From Petrosia ficiformis (taxonomy: Eukaryota > Porifera > Demospongiae > Haplosclerida > Petrosiidae): a DNA stretch of 64,000 nt. Positions within the stretch are counted from its first letter, which is position 1; the number at the start of each line of letters is the position of its first letter. The position numbers and the translations under genes are program-made. The stretch lies in NCBI GenBank assembly GCA_947044365.1, contig OX345638.1:9710201-9774200 (forward strand), in the 5' to 3' direction. Shown in pieces: positions 10,754-22,104 of this stretch. A model generated the notes under the pieces. The model was not told where the DNA came from. It saw nothing but the letters and a program-made list of their open reading frames with translations, and searched no databases.

Positions 10754-13478
10754 TATATGGATGGACAGATGGATAGATGTATGTATGGATAGATATAGAA
10801 CTCCATTAATATATCAGCAATAATAATAGAAAAGTCCCAATTGTCCCAAGAACAGAACTAAACAATGATAAAATTAATATCACATGTTGAATATAAGTTG
10901 TATCACAACACTGATTATCGTATCCATGGTTACATTATTATAGATAGTTATAATTACCCCAAGAAATCTCAGTAGTTCATCTATAGGAGTGTTATCTTCA
11001 ATAATCTTCTTAACATAATTATGTTAAACCATGTTGTATACTACAAATAGATAGATAGATAGATACATAGATGGATAGATAGATAGATAGATCAACACAC
11101 CTTGTCCTTTCAAATACCCAGTGATGAAGATCATTTGGAAGTATAACACACAATTCAGCATCAGCATAAGGATTAAGAGAATCTTCACCCTGTGTATATG
11201 TATGTATGTATGTACATGTATGTATGTATATATGAATATAAGCATGTATGTATGTACATGTATGTATATGTATGTATGTACATGTATGTATGTACATGCA
11301 TGTATGTATGTACATGTATGTATGTATGCATGTATGTACATATGTATGTATGTATGTATGTACGTATGTATGTATGTATGTATGTACATATGTATGTATG
11401 TATGTATGTACACAAGGTATGTATGTATATATAAACACAATGTACATACAATGTACCTCTTTACAGCTTCTTTGTATTCTAGTCACATCACAACATCTCA
11501 CTAGTATACCAACAACTGAATATAGTTTAGTGAGGTCAGCATATGGGGAACGAAGGGCTGGTTCTGGACCCTCGTCAAAATCTACAGCTATGAACTGAGC
11601 AGGGACTCCAAATTTTAATAATTGTTGACGCTACAAATATATAATTTATTAATGGATAAATAGATATATTCATTAAGGTGATGGTACTGACCTCAAATGC
11701 TCCTTTATGTGCATACGCTAAAAATACTTGAAAATATTGTTGTAAATGTCTACTATGATCTGATACCTCTTTCTTTAATAATATTAATAGCTGAGTTAGT
11801 ACTATATCACTAAATAGACATACTGTAACACCTAAACAACAAGAGAGATATATGTATGTGTGTATGTATGTATGTATTGGTATGGATGTGTGTATGTATG
11901 TACATATATGTGTGCATGTACGTATGTATGTACATGTATGCTAATTAACTAATTATACATAAATGTACTAGATCTTGTCTATCACCTTCACCAGCAGTAA
12001 AGTACAACCATATCGGAGATCTATCTCTTCAACTTTTCACACGTTGCTTTCCGTACAGACGTAAGTGCTACGTACACGGGCAAATTATGGTTGAACACTA
12101 CAATTTCAAACACTCGCCTTGCTATTTTCCCGCAACTAACGAAACATGATTTTGTTATCTACAGCTTTCTTAGAAGGTCTTCTGTCAAACTAAGTGAGTT
12201 AAAAGTCTGTGTCATTTAAAATGTGGAAGTTACACAAGCGAGTATAAATGTGGGCGTTGGCCTTGGAACTACTATGCATTCAACAGCTCGCCATACTCTC
12301 TTCCTGCTAATAGCGAAACATAAATTTTACACGTGTAGCTAACAACTCACTTTACAAAATGTGAGAGTTATAAAGGTAACAAGAAGTACTTATTAAACAC
12401 CCCGCCCAACATTTTTTGGTAATTAACTTTAACTTAATTTTGTGGTTAAAAATAATGTATCGGATAATTAAAAGCCGATGCTGATCCAGTGCCGATATGC
12501 GAATGTCGGCAGATACCGATTATATATCGCTGCAACACTTTTAGTGTTTGTGTGTGTCTATTTCTGAGTTAAACTTTATTTAATATTTATTAGTTTATTA
12601 ATACCTCAGCAGACGGATATTCTAGTAAATATTCACAAATTCTTGTTTTGTGTGAAAGGAATACTTCATTACAAAACCATCTTCTAATATTACAAGAATA
12701 ATGAAGATAGGGATTAAGAGATTCAAACCATTCATTATCAGAACCTCTGTGAGGGAGAGATATTTCTATAAATAGATAGATGGATGAATGGATGGATGGA
12801 TGAATGGACGGATTGATGGTGGATGAATGGATGGATGAATGGATGGATGGATGGATGAATACATGTATACAGATGGATGGATGGACAGATGAATGGAGGA
12901 TAGATGGATGGATGAATGAATGGATAGATGGATGGATGAATGGATGGATGAATATACATACCTAAGAGTCTTCTTTGTATGAAATCCACTATGAAATAAA
13001 AACTATGTTACTAACTGCATACATAACACCTATCTTTTCAAATTTATCCTGAATTGATAGATAGATAGGTAGATAGATAAATAGATAGAATCACACAAAC
13101 AGACAGACAGACAGACACATACCACAGCATCAGAAGAGTTGGTACTATCAATTTGATTTTTAGCAAAGTTATAATTCAATATTAATAGTTGTTTCATGAA
13201 CTGGAAATACGCATAACTGAAATGAGATAGATAGATAAATATATAGATAGATAGATAAATAGATACATGTAGATAGATCTATCTGTTTGTCTTCCTATTT
13301 ATCATTTCATCTCACTTGACATGTATAAAGGAGTAGTAATGTCCTCCACTAGCTTGTCCACTGTGTACAACTATTCCTCTCAAACGATATTTTGTAGTGA
13401 AAGATTTATTAGTATCTAATATCTCTTCCTGTTCTTCATTCTTTTCTTTCTTCTCATCTCTGTCTGGAATCTCTTCAC
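10371..13478 (-). CDS. USP9X-like ubiquitin hydrolase, catalytic end and C-terminal region (partial, possibly broken)
   Basis: Exons in - strand order. 13316-13478 ends in the USP His-box, [15 protein letters not shown]. Then come 13123-13216 ([12 protein letters not shown]), 12962-12988 (GFHTKK), 12605-12746 ([19 protein letters not shown]), 11692 to about 11831 ([18 protein letters not shown]), 11457-11630 ([20 protein letters not shown]), 11101-11189, 10958 to about 11020 (NYVKKIIED), 10605-10691 ([18 protein letters not shown]) and 10371-10528. The last exon is acidic and ends with TAG. The order and wording match the C-terminal third of human USP9X/FAF deubiquitinases, which remove ubiquitin via a Cys-His-Asp site. 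The Cys box and two segments expected from the family are not visible, and the 10958 exon has a stop just upstream of its readable frame. It is either a fragmentary gene or a pseudogene. Confidence 0.7.
10719..10800. repeat. (TA)n and GATA-type microsatellite
   Basis: ATATAT run followed by GATGGACAGATGGATAGATG-type units, in an intron of the USP9X-like gene. Confidence 0.85.
11041..11445. repeat. GATA and (TGTA)n microsatellites
   Basis: GATA units at 11041-11095 and an ATGT/ACAT array from about 11190 to 11440. They flank the 11101-11189 exon. The open frames across them on both strands (Met-Tyr-Val-Cys and His-Thr-Tyr-Ile polymers) are by-products of the four-base repeat. Confidence 0.9.
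11960..12545. other. Gene-free intronic stretch, GC-richer than surroundings
   Basis: It is more GC-rich than its neighbours and contains AAGCCGATGCTGATCCAGTG and CCGATATGCG words near its right end. Phrases such as CTTAGAAGGTCTTCTGTC and AACACTCGCCTTGC resemble parts of the TIR element at 15919-16607, in reverse orientation. Probably an old DNA element; no coding frame. Confidence 0.35.
12770..12958. repeat. ATGG/ATGA minisatellite
   Basis: Degenerate GATGGATGAATGGATGGA array in the intron between USP9X-like exons 12605-12746 and 12962-12988. Related ATGG arrays occur near 14215-14390, 15185-15440, 36809-37015 and 60735-60945. Confidence 0.9.
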
Positions 13479-13579
13479 CTGGTTTGAGTAAGTATAGAAA
13501 TATACAACTTTGTGTGTGTGTGTGTACATGTATGATAATTCATCCATTCATCCATTCATCCATCCATTCATACTCTTAC

Positions 13580-13694
13580 CTATTACACAGGTTTACTATA
13601 AACTTAATACAGAGGTATGCTCTTTTCTGATGTACAACATGAGTCTGTCCATGTTGAATTAGAACCATCATACACTCTGCTCTGTCTTGAATCT
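13580..13694 (-). CDS. USP9X-like exon, out of family order
   Basis: A single exon between CACAG and GTAAGA encoding IQDRAECMMVLIQHGQ and HQKRAYLCIKFIVNLCN. The motif QKRAYxCIK is a conserved near-C-terminal signature in USP9X. In the family it follows the PYLDLL/DSWQ region (here 10605-10691), yet in this sequence it lies about 2.9 kb upstream of that exon on the same strand. Its phase (two bases needed at the 5' edge) would fit directly after 10605-10691, which ends with one base. Confidence 0.65.
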
Positions 13695-13866
13695 CTGTGT
13701 ATATGTATGTATGTATGTATGTATGTACATGTATGTATGTATGTACAATGTATGTATATATGTATGTATGTATGAATGTATTATAATATATGTATGTATG
13801 TATGTATGTACAATTATACAGTTTAGTTACATTCGTAGCCTCCATTTTTTCTTTTCTGAATCTTCG

Positions 13867-14612
13867 TCACTGTTCTTCCTGGACTTCTTTACGAACTTCA
13901 TCAATTTTTTTAGTTGGTGGAGTTTGGTACATGTAGTTCTGTGGAGTGTGTGATGTGTTTGGTCTATTTTGGGGGAGTGTCCATTGTGGGTTTGAGGATG
14001 TACCAATCCATACTTTATGGGATTCTGTCCAGGAAACCCCGTTTGATACTGCATGGGATTCTGTCCAGGAAATCCCATTAGGTGTGGTATAGGGTTCTGT
14101 CCAGTAAATCCCATTTGGTGTGATGGTATGGGATTCTATCCAAGAAAGACACCACCTGGTTGTTGTTAAGTGTAACCTTCAGAAATGTAAGCAGGATTGA
14201 ATAGATACATGTATATAGATGAAGATGGATGAATAGACAGATAGATGGATAGATAAATAGATGGATAAATAGATGGGTGGAGGGATAGATACATGTAGAT
14301 GACGAATACACGCAGTTAGATGGATGGATAAATAGATGGGTGGAGGGATACATGAATGGATGGATGGTTGAATCGATAGACTAAGATGTACTAACACACA
14401 GATATATCATACCATGTTGATACATTCCACTAGTTGGTATATGAGATGTATTAACAACACCTCCTCCATACATTATCTGTGGAGATCCTTGATATGAATT
14501 ACCTGTCTGGAAATCTGACCATTCACCCTATCATAATATATACATACATAGTTATATATAGATATATATAGATATATATACATTATTTGTACATACAATT
14601 TACATATATATA

Positions 14613-14686
<74 letters not shown>

Positions 14687-14890
14687 ATATGATACATACA
14701 GTTGTACATACACATACAAAAACAAGACACATATGTACATAAATAAGAAGTATGCACACACTCACACACATACCTGAGAATCCATATTTTGTAGTTCTTC
14801 ACACACAAAGAAAAGAACAGCACTCTTCAAATATGGGTACCGGGTGTTACCGAAATAGGCGGGGTCAGATGAAGGGGCATTAATTAGAAA
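13867..14890 (-). CDS. Probable C-terminal end of a USP9X-like gene
   Basis: Three exons in - strand order with consistent phases. 14774-14890 contains INAPSSDPAYFGNTRYPYLK and VCEELQNMDSQ. 14413-14527 contains GEWSDFQTGNSYQGSPQIMY. 13867-14135 is terminal, with four degenerate copies of a WTESH/PNGISW unit, then NYMYQTPPTKKIDEVRKE, ending in TGA at 13867-13869. The first exon resembles the family segment just after QKRAYxCIK. The tail is low-complexity, as in USP9X. This end lies 5' (on the - strand) of the exons that should precede it, so the locus is rearranged, duplicated or misassembled. Its upstream edge overlaps the start of PCID2 on the other strand. Confidence 0.5.
14560..14690. repeat. 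(TA)n microsatellite
   Basis: More than 80 bases of nearly pure TA between 14604 and 14690, in the intron between 14774-14890 and 14413-14527. Confidence 0.95.
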
Positions 14891-14916
14891 CTGACATGTC
14901 GTGTCTTATTCTCAAG

Positions 14917-17900
14917 ACTTGTACCAGTATCTGAATCAGGTGATATGATCCTTTATTTCACGTGATGTGTATCTTATTGTCACGTGTTTAACAGGTGGAA
15001 AGAGCTCTACAAATAAAAAATGGATACGAGTTATCTGTAAGAATATATAATGATCTTTATCTGATACATACATCTGTACATGGTACATATATAACATGTC
15101 TTTATCATAGGAGTTAATGTCTATGAAAGATTCTCATGTACAGAACCCAAGATTGCAGGTATCAAATAGTGATTGGATTTTTACATGGACGGATGAATGG
15201 ATGGATTGATGAATGGGTGGGTACATGTAGGTGTATGGATGGATGGATGAATGGATAGATGGATTGTTCCATAGATGAATGGACGGATGGATTCATGAAT
15301 GAATGAATAGATTGATAGTTGGGTGGATGAATGTATGGATGGATCGATGGATGACTGCATGGGTGGAAGGATGGATTGATGAATGGATTGATGAATGGAT
15401 GGATGAATGAATTAATGGATGCATCATTCCATAGATGAATGGACGAATGGAAGTTGAATAAGCAGTTTAATGTTACTGAAAATGTACATGTCACACACAC
15501 ACCACACACATACATGTAATTATATATCATTATACCTATGTACATGTACATATACATGTACATACATACATTACAGCATGATAATGCTGAAAGTCTTTGT
15601 CAAAGTTTACTAGAGTCACCATTTGATGAAATGTCAGCTGCACACATCAAGTACATTAGATATACATGTACATGTATAGTATTACCATATTAGGATGTAC
15701 AGGTACATGTACAGTAATACCATACTAGGATATACATGTACATACCTTCTTAAGATGTACATGTACATACATGTATCATATTAGGATGTACATGTACATT
15801 AATACCATAATAGGATGTACATGTACATTAATACCATAATAGGATGTACATGTACATGCATGTATTATATTAGGATGTACATGTACATTAATACCATAAT
15901 GGGATGTACATATACATACAGTAGAGGACACAAAAAAGTTAACGTTGCTGCATAATCGTAGAACAATCGTTTTACGGCTCCATTCGTTGCAAATTACGGT
16001 TGCAATCGTTTTAAAAAACGATGCTGATCGTTCGCATTAATAAGTAACGTATAATTAAAATGGGCGTTTCTCATTTTCTTAAAAATACGTTGGGGCGGAG
16101 CGTTTAACATCTAATTCTTTTCACCTCCATAACTCTCGTATTTTATAAGATAGAAGATTTTAACTTGCTTTGCTGGACAGAAGAGTTGTTAACAAAGCCA
16201 ATGATGTCAAACTAATGCTTCGTTATCACCAGGAAGAGTCCAAGGCGAGCGCTTGAAAGTATAGTAGTACAATAGGCAACACCCACCCCCGTACAACCTT
16301 GTATAACTTACGCAGTGACTTTTAACTCACATATTTAGACAGAAGACCTTTTAAGAAGGCCAGAGATACCAAAATTATGCTCCGTTAGCTGCAAGAAAGC
16401 AGCAAGGCGAGCGTTTGAAAGTGCAAGTAGTCACCGGCGACGTCCATATTTGGCGTTCATGTGCTTTGTTGTTAAAATGCGCATGCGCAAAGATTGCGTT
16501 AACGGTTTTTAAAAACAATTATAATATTCTTAATTGTAAAAACGGAACGAATCAGAGAATGATAGTAGAACGATTATGAAACGTTAACTTTTTTATGTCC
16601 TCTACTGTACATGTACCTTATTAGGATGTACATGTACATTAATACCACAATAGGATGTACATGTACATACCTTATTAGGATGTACATGTACATTAATACC
16701 ACAATAGGATGTACATGTACATACCTTATTAGGATGTACAATGTACATGTACATTAATACCACAATAGGATGTACATGTACATACCTTATTAGGATGTAC
16801 ATGTACATTAATACCATAATAGGATGTACATGTACATACCTTATTAGGATGTACAATGTACATGTACATTAATACCATAATAGGATGTACAGTACATACC
16901 TTATTTGGATGTACATGTACATTAATACCATAATAGGATGTACATGTACATACCTTATTAGGATGTACAATGTACATGTACATTAATACCATAATAGGAT
17001 GTACAGTACATACCTTATTAGGATGTACATGTACATTAATACCATAATAGGATGTACAGTACATACCTTATTTGGATGTACATGTACATTAATACCATAA
17101 TAGGATGTACATGTGCGTACATACCATATTAGGATGTACATGTACATTAATACCCTATCTTTTATCTAGGTGTGCAGGAGCTGTTGCCAATGGCAACATA
17201 GAGGAGGCATGTGCATGTCAGATGATAGTAGTTTGGTGAGTTGATTAGTTTCATTAATTATTTCATCAAAAATGTGTCATTATAATTAGATCATTTTTAA
17301 AAGGATTTCAAGCACAAAAAGAAGAGAACTGGTACGTGTATGTACACTGTATGTATGTAAGTGTGTGTGCATGTGTGTATGTATGTATGTATATATGTAT
17401 ATATGTGTGTATGTGTGTATGTATGTATGTACATGTATGTATGTATGTATGTATGTATGTATGTATGTGTGCATGTGTGTATGTATGTATGTATGTATGT
17501 ATGTATATACATGTATGTATGTATGTGTTATGTATGTATATATGTATATATGTATGTATGTATGTATGTACATTGTGTGTATGTGTATGTATGTGTATGT
17601 ATGTATGTTTGTATTTATGTATGTATGTATGTATGTATGTATGTATGTATGTACATGATGTATGTATGTATGTACGTATGTATGTATGTATGTATGTATG
17701 TATATACGTATGTACAGTCATATTACAGGGGTCTACCTGTTTTATTCACAGTAGTTCTAGACTTGAGATTATTAGCATTACAAGTTAGTATATTATAATC
17801 ATGATAATAACATGTTTTATATGTCTACATGTATGTGTACATGTATGTGGGTATCTTTGTGTCTGTACCTGTCTGTCTGTCTGACTTTCATTTGTGTGTA

Positions 17901-18438
17901 TGTATGTGTGTGTACATCTCTGTCTGTTCGTTTGTCTGTCTATATGTATGTTCATCTATCCATATGTACATGTGTTTGTTTGTTTGTTTGTAGGTGGAGT
18001 CTCTTCATGTCACTGTTAGAAAGAAAAAAGATTCTGAAATGCTTGAAAGAGCTGCTGATACAATTATGAGCTGTTTCCGTGTGTGTGTGTTAGTGATAAG
18101 TGAGAATATATCATTACATGATAGATAGACAGAGAGACTAACAGACATACATACATACTAATAGACAGACAGACTGGTAACTATGGTAACATATATTTAC
18201 GAAAAATGTATATTGATAGTCGTACTTCACTTGAGAATTCCAAGAGATGGGGTACTTTAGCGATAGTTAATCAACTCTTTAAAATATGTTTTAAGGTATG
18301 AATATCATTTTGTATGTCTATCTACTCCTGCATATTTTCATTCATATATACATGTACATGTGTATATCCATCTACATGTACATGTATATATGTGTGTATG
18401 TATGTATGTGTCTATCTATCTATCTATCTATCTACATG

Positions 18439-18487
<49 letters not shown>

Positions 18488-19495
18488 CAGTTGAACAAGC
18501 TGCCATTGTGTAAGCCATTAATTAGAGCTATAGATAGTTCTGATATTAAAGATGATTTTAGTATCAGTCATCTAGTCACTTACCGGTATGTCAGTTTGTC
18601 ACTACACTATTAATCTATTTATGTGTCATTGTATCTATCTAAGATATTTTGTGGGACGTAAAGCAATGTTTGATGGTGAATATCAAACAGGTTTGTATAA
18701 CCTGTTTATTATGTGTTAATATTATGATATTAATGTAGTTAAACAAAGTTATTCAATTTGTGAACATTTGTGATGTGTGATATTTGTGATGAGCGTGATA
18801 AGTGTGATGAGTGTGATAAGTGTGATATGTGATGATGTGAATATCATATTCTATAGCTGCTGATTGTTTAACATTTTAATTTGAACATTGTCACATTAGT
18901 TCATATAAGAATAAAAGGTATGTACGTATGTACATGTGTGTGTGTGTGTGTGTATGTACGTACTATGTACATGTACATATGTATGTGTGTATGTATGTAT
19001 GTGTGTATGTGTGTACATGTATGTGTGTATGGTGTAAGATTTGATATTTCTGAGTGAAATACAGTGAAATATAATTATATAATGTAAAACTAAGGTTTCT
19101 ATTTACATACATTAAGATAATGGCTACAATAATAATAGTAATTCACAATAGTATGTATGTATGTAAGTACGCACATATACATGTATGTACGTACTTACAT
19201 GTAGGTATGTACATGTATGTACACAGTATGTATGGTGTGTATGTGTGTATGTATATATTTATATATGCATGTATGTGTGCATGTGTGTATGTACATGTAC
19301 ATGTATCTACATGTATAATGTATGTACACAGTTTGTATGGTGTGTATGTGTTTATGTATATAATACTACATGTATATACATGTATGTATGTATGTATGTG
19401 TGCATGTGTGTATGCATGTATTAATGTATAATATGTATGTATCTATAATATTATATCTATAATCTATGTGTGTGTGTATATATATATACATGTAC

Positions 19496-19554
<59 letters not shown>

Positions 19555-19556
19555 CA

Positions 19557-19605
<49 letters not shown>

Positions 19606-21477
19606 TTATACATGTATTATTATTATATTATTATTATACTCATTTCAGGTTGATTCTAACATATCTTATACCAGTGAAGATGTTACTAGTAAATATATTA
19701 TATTATATTATATTATATTCATCTCTTCTTCTCATATTTAGGGACAAATGGCAAAACAGGAACTTTTAATGAAATATAAATTAACTGCTTTTAGTGATAT
19801 AGCTAGTTCTGTATGTATGTCATGATGTGTCGTGTGATGTCATAATGTGTCATGAAGTATCATATTGTGATATTCATGTTATATAATAATGTATCATGTG
19901 TCATTAGGTGTTGTGATGATGTCATGATATGTGTCATGATATGTGTCATGATGTTCTGTTATGTCAGATTATAAAATTGTCATAACTTGTCATACATGTC
20001 ATATTACATCATCATAATAGTACTGGAAATCTAATGATGTTTTCTCAATCAATGGAAAGACATCAAGTATGTTATATCTATTTAAGCTACTTGTATCTAT
20101 CTACATTGTGTATCTATCTATTTATAAATCTATCTATCTATCTATCTATCTATCTTATCTAACTATCTATTCAGGCATTTTTTATAAAAGCTGGTATTTA
20201 TTTAATACTAGAGAAACTCAAAACAGTTGCTATGAGAAATCTTTTTAACAGAGTGTATGTCATAATTACATAACTTCATTTATTACTATACCTCAAATCA
20301 CTTGCCATTTTGTACAGGAAGTCAATGAAATTTGGTATCCAGGAAGAGCTAGTAATATTAAACTAAACGTATTGGATACCAAGACTTCCTTTATAAAATG
20401 GTGGAATGACAAGTGATTGAATGTAAGTGTTTGGTCGTCATTATTTGGCAGGGCCATACATGTATATAGTTGTGTAATATTACTGTTAATTATCCTCCGA
20501 ATGGATATTGTAGAATATACGTTAAAATGATTGTTACATGTACATATATGATATTTTCATCTTAATAATATTTTATTTCAGTTGGTTGCTGTGTAGAACA
20601 CATCAACTTGATTTAAAAGCATTTGAAGATGCTCTACTGTTTAGTCAGGTGAGTCTGGAGTTCCATTTTATGAACATCACATACCTAGCCTTGAGATCTA
20701 GGATTAGAACCACTGGGATACCTACATGTAGCCTTGAGATCTAGGATTTGAACCACTGGGATACCTAGCCTTGAGATCTAGGATTAGAACCACTGGGTTA
20801 CCTAGCCTTGAGATCTAGGATTAGAACCACTGGGATACCTAGCCTTGAGAGCTAGGATTAGAACCACTGGGTTACCTAGCCTTGAGATCTAGGATTAGAA
20901 CCACTGGGATACCTAGCCTTGAGAACTAGGATCAGAACCACTGGGATACCTAGCCTTGAGAACTAGGATCAGAACCACTGGGATACCTAGCCTTGAGAAC
21001 TAGGATCAGAACCACTGGGATACCTAGCCTTGAGAGCTAGGATTAGAACCACTGGGATACCTAGCTTTGAGAGCTAGGATTAGAACCACTGGGATACCTA
21101 GCCTTGAGAGCTAGGATTAGAACCACTGGGTAGAAGTTAAGAATATTTATTAATTTATGTATGTTTTCTGTTTCTCTGTATTAGGAAGAAGATATTGATT
21201 CTGATGAAGTTGAATGTATAACAGCTAACCTCATTGATAAAGTATGACATCACTATTAGTCATTATGACTCTAATTATACCTCCCTCCTATCATATGTCC
21301 TCTACCATCTTCCCTTCTTCTCCCTCGTCTGTCCTTTTTCTTTTCCACCCCCTCCCTCCCTTTCTCTCTGTCTCTTCTTTTAAGGGTTATATAAAAGAAT
21401 ATATCTCTCATCAACATCAGAAACTAGTAGTTAGTAAACAATTAGTGTTTCCATCATTATCTTCTGTACAAAAATAA
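14917..21477 (+). CDS. PCID2: PCID2 homologue (PCI-domain, TREX-2 mRNA export), with lesions
   Basis: PCID2 (yeast Thp1) is the PCI-domain subunit of the TREX-2 complex in nuclear mRNA export. Exons read: about 14917-14939, 14995-15036, 15111-15158, 15577-15650, 17170-17235, 17290-17331, 17729-17783, 17994-18099, 18220-18295, 18491-18585, 18644-18690, 18857-18917, 19649-19688, 19742-19810, about 20022-20069, 20175-20254, 20582-20648, 21185-21241 and 21385-21477. Diagnostic blocks are [77 protein letters not shown] and the C-terminal [14 protein letters not shown]. An in-frame TAA at 18877-18879 replaces a conserved Ala. Joining 17235 to 17290 gives TGA. The 18099/18220 and 19810/20022 junctions do not hold frame with GT-AG ends. 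The initiator Met was not located. It is either a pseudogene or a gene with assembly errors. Confidence 0.8.
15185..15440. repeat. ATGG/ATGA minisatellite
   Basis: Degenerate GATGGATGAATGG array in the PCID2 intron between 15158 and 15577. Confidence 0.9.
15655..17155. repeat. Minisatellite of AGGATGTACATGTACATTAA units, interrupted by a TIR element
   Basis: Units of roughly 29-34 bp containing AGGATGTACATGTACATTAA and TACCATAAT or ACCTTATT fill 15655-15918 and 16608-17155. GTACATGTAC is itself palindromic. The array is in the PCID2 intron 15651-17169 and is split by the element at 15919-16607. Confidence 0.9.
15919..16607. mobile_element. 689-bp terminal-inverted-repeat element
   Basis: The left end reads CAGTAGAGGACACAAAAAAG then TTAACGTT. 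The right end is its reverse complement with one difference (CATAAAAAAG). TA lies on both sides, compatible with a TA target duplication (Tc1/mariner-like), though the flanking array is TA-rich. No transposase frame is visible, so it is non-autonomous. Composition is more GC-rich than the host intron. Confidence 0.85.
17340..17712. repeat. (GTAT)n microsatellite
   Basis: A long ATGTATGTGTGT array filling most of the PCID2 intron between 17331 and 17729. All overlapping open frames are repeat artefacts. Confidence 0.95.
18395..18490. repeat. (TATC)n microsatellite reaching the splice acceptor
   Basis: CTAT units run up to the CTCAG acceptor of PCID2 exon 18491-18585, so repeat-length changes act close to the splice site. 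Confidence 0.9.
18920..19600. repeat. (GTAT)n and (TA)n microsatellite cluster
   Basis: ATGTGTGT/ATGT arrays at 18920-19030 and 19150-19430 and (TA)n at about 19480-19600, all in the PCID2 intron between 18917 and 19649. Confidence 0.9.
20293..20420. repeat. Small foldback element
   Basis: Imperfect inverted repeat. AATCACTTGCCATTTTGTA and GGAAGTC..GGTATCCA on the left face TGGATACCAAGACTTCC and GAATGACAAGTGATTG on the right. Intronic in PCID2. Confidence 0.65.
20686..21130. repeat. 37-bp minisatellite, about 12 copies
   Basis: The unit is CTAGCCTTGAGATCTAGGAT then TAGAACCACTGGGATAC. Copies differ at a few positions (ATCTAGG, AGCTAGG, AACTAGG; ATTAG, ATCAG). The variants occur in runs, as expected from local slippage. 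In the PCID2 intron after 20648. Confidence 0.95.
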
Positions 21478-21599
21478 AATCATTTGTGATAAGATAACAT
21501 TTTGTCATAATTTGAAATAATGAATATTTAAATACATGTGGATGTGTATTTAAAACCAGTCGATGATCAGTAAATATAACTAATCAATTTCTGATGTTA

Positions 21600-22060
21600 T
21601 ATAGACTTACTTTCATTTTGTTTCCAAGGAGACTAAGGAGAGTGCTATCACATCTGTAGAGCATTACACAAGTTTAAATGTATGAATAATCATATTAGTT
21701 TAATATTAACAATGGTTCTATCAGCATTGTTTGGAGTATTGAGTGGCTAACTGCTGAGATCAGAGAGATAGTATATCAATGTACTCTTCTGTGTTATATT
21801 TACTGGAAGTTGTGACAATATTAAACGGAAGAATACACTCAATCAAACTTGATTATGAAGGAACTGGTTTTGAGGGACTATGTTAACATGTTCATTAGTA
21901 TTGTTCATGTCATGATGTATCACAGTTAATCTAATAATGATCAACAATTACATTATTCATCACTTATATATTATAGCTTCTTTTAATGAAGGGTTATTTC
22001 GCCAGCCGGCCGGCCCGGCCCAGATGAGGGTGTGGCCACCCTGCTGCGTCGGGCCGTCTG
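21600..22060. other. Gene-free stretch upstream of gene 2, matching 39580-39800
   Basis: Contains TTTCCAAGGAGACTAAGGAG and GTTTGGAGTATTGAG..AGATCAGAGAGATAGTATATCA, both closely paralleled upstream of gene 3 (TGTCCAAAGAGACTAAG near 39578; GTTTGGAGTATTGAGCGC near 39685). This is shared upstream DNA of the duplicated blocks. A GC-rich patch, GCCAGCCGGCCGGCCCGGCC, lies near 22000. Confidence 0.6.
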
Positions 22061-22104
22061 TTATAGCTGCGTTTCTGTGTGCTTTCTTCGCTGTTGTATG
22101 AGCA

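Noticed and set aside
11019..11598. Overlapping open frames on both strands of 80-160 codons
   Set aside because: They are translations of a four-base TGTA/TACA array (Met-Tyr-Val-Cys or His-Thr-Tyr-Ile polymers). The only real coding pieces in the stretch are the USP9X-like exons 11101-11189 and 11457-11630.
14179..15563. Ile/His/Pro-Ser-rich frames ([14 protein letters not shown])
   Set aside because: Products of ATGG/ATGA minisatellites and a (TA)n tract. The same spurious peptide appears at 12738-12989, 36769-37103 and 60707-61165.
17286..17798. Long frames of up to 150 codons on both strands
   Set aside because: Microsatellite artefacts from a GTAT array in a PCID2 intron.
18857..18917. 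Alternative genetic code (TAA as sense) to explain the PCID2 stop
   Set aside because: TAA ends PCID2 itself and the ankyrin genes at consistent positions, so the standard code holds.
20686..21130. Regular 37-bp repeats considered as a CRISPR array
   Set aside because: Units are head-to-tail without spacers, in an intron of a eukaryotic gene; a minisatellite.
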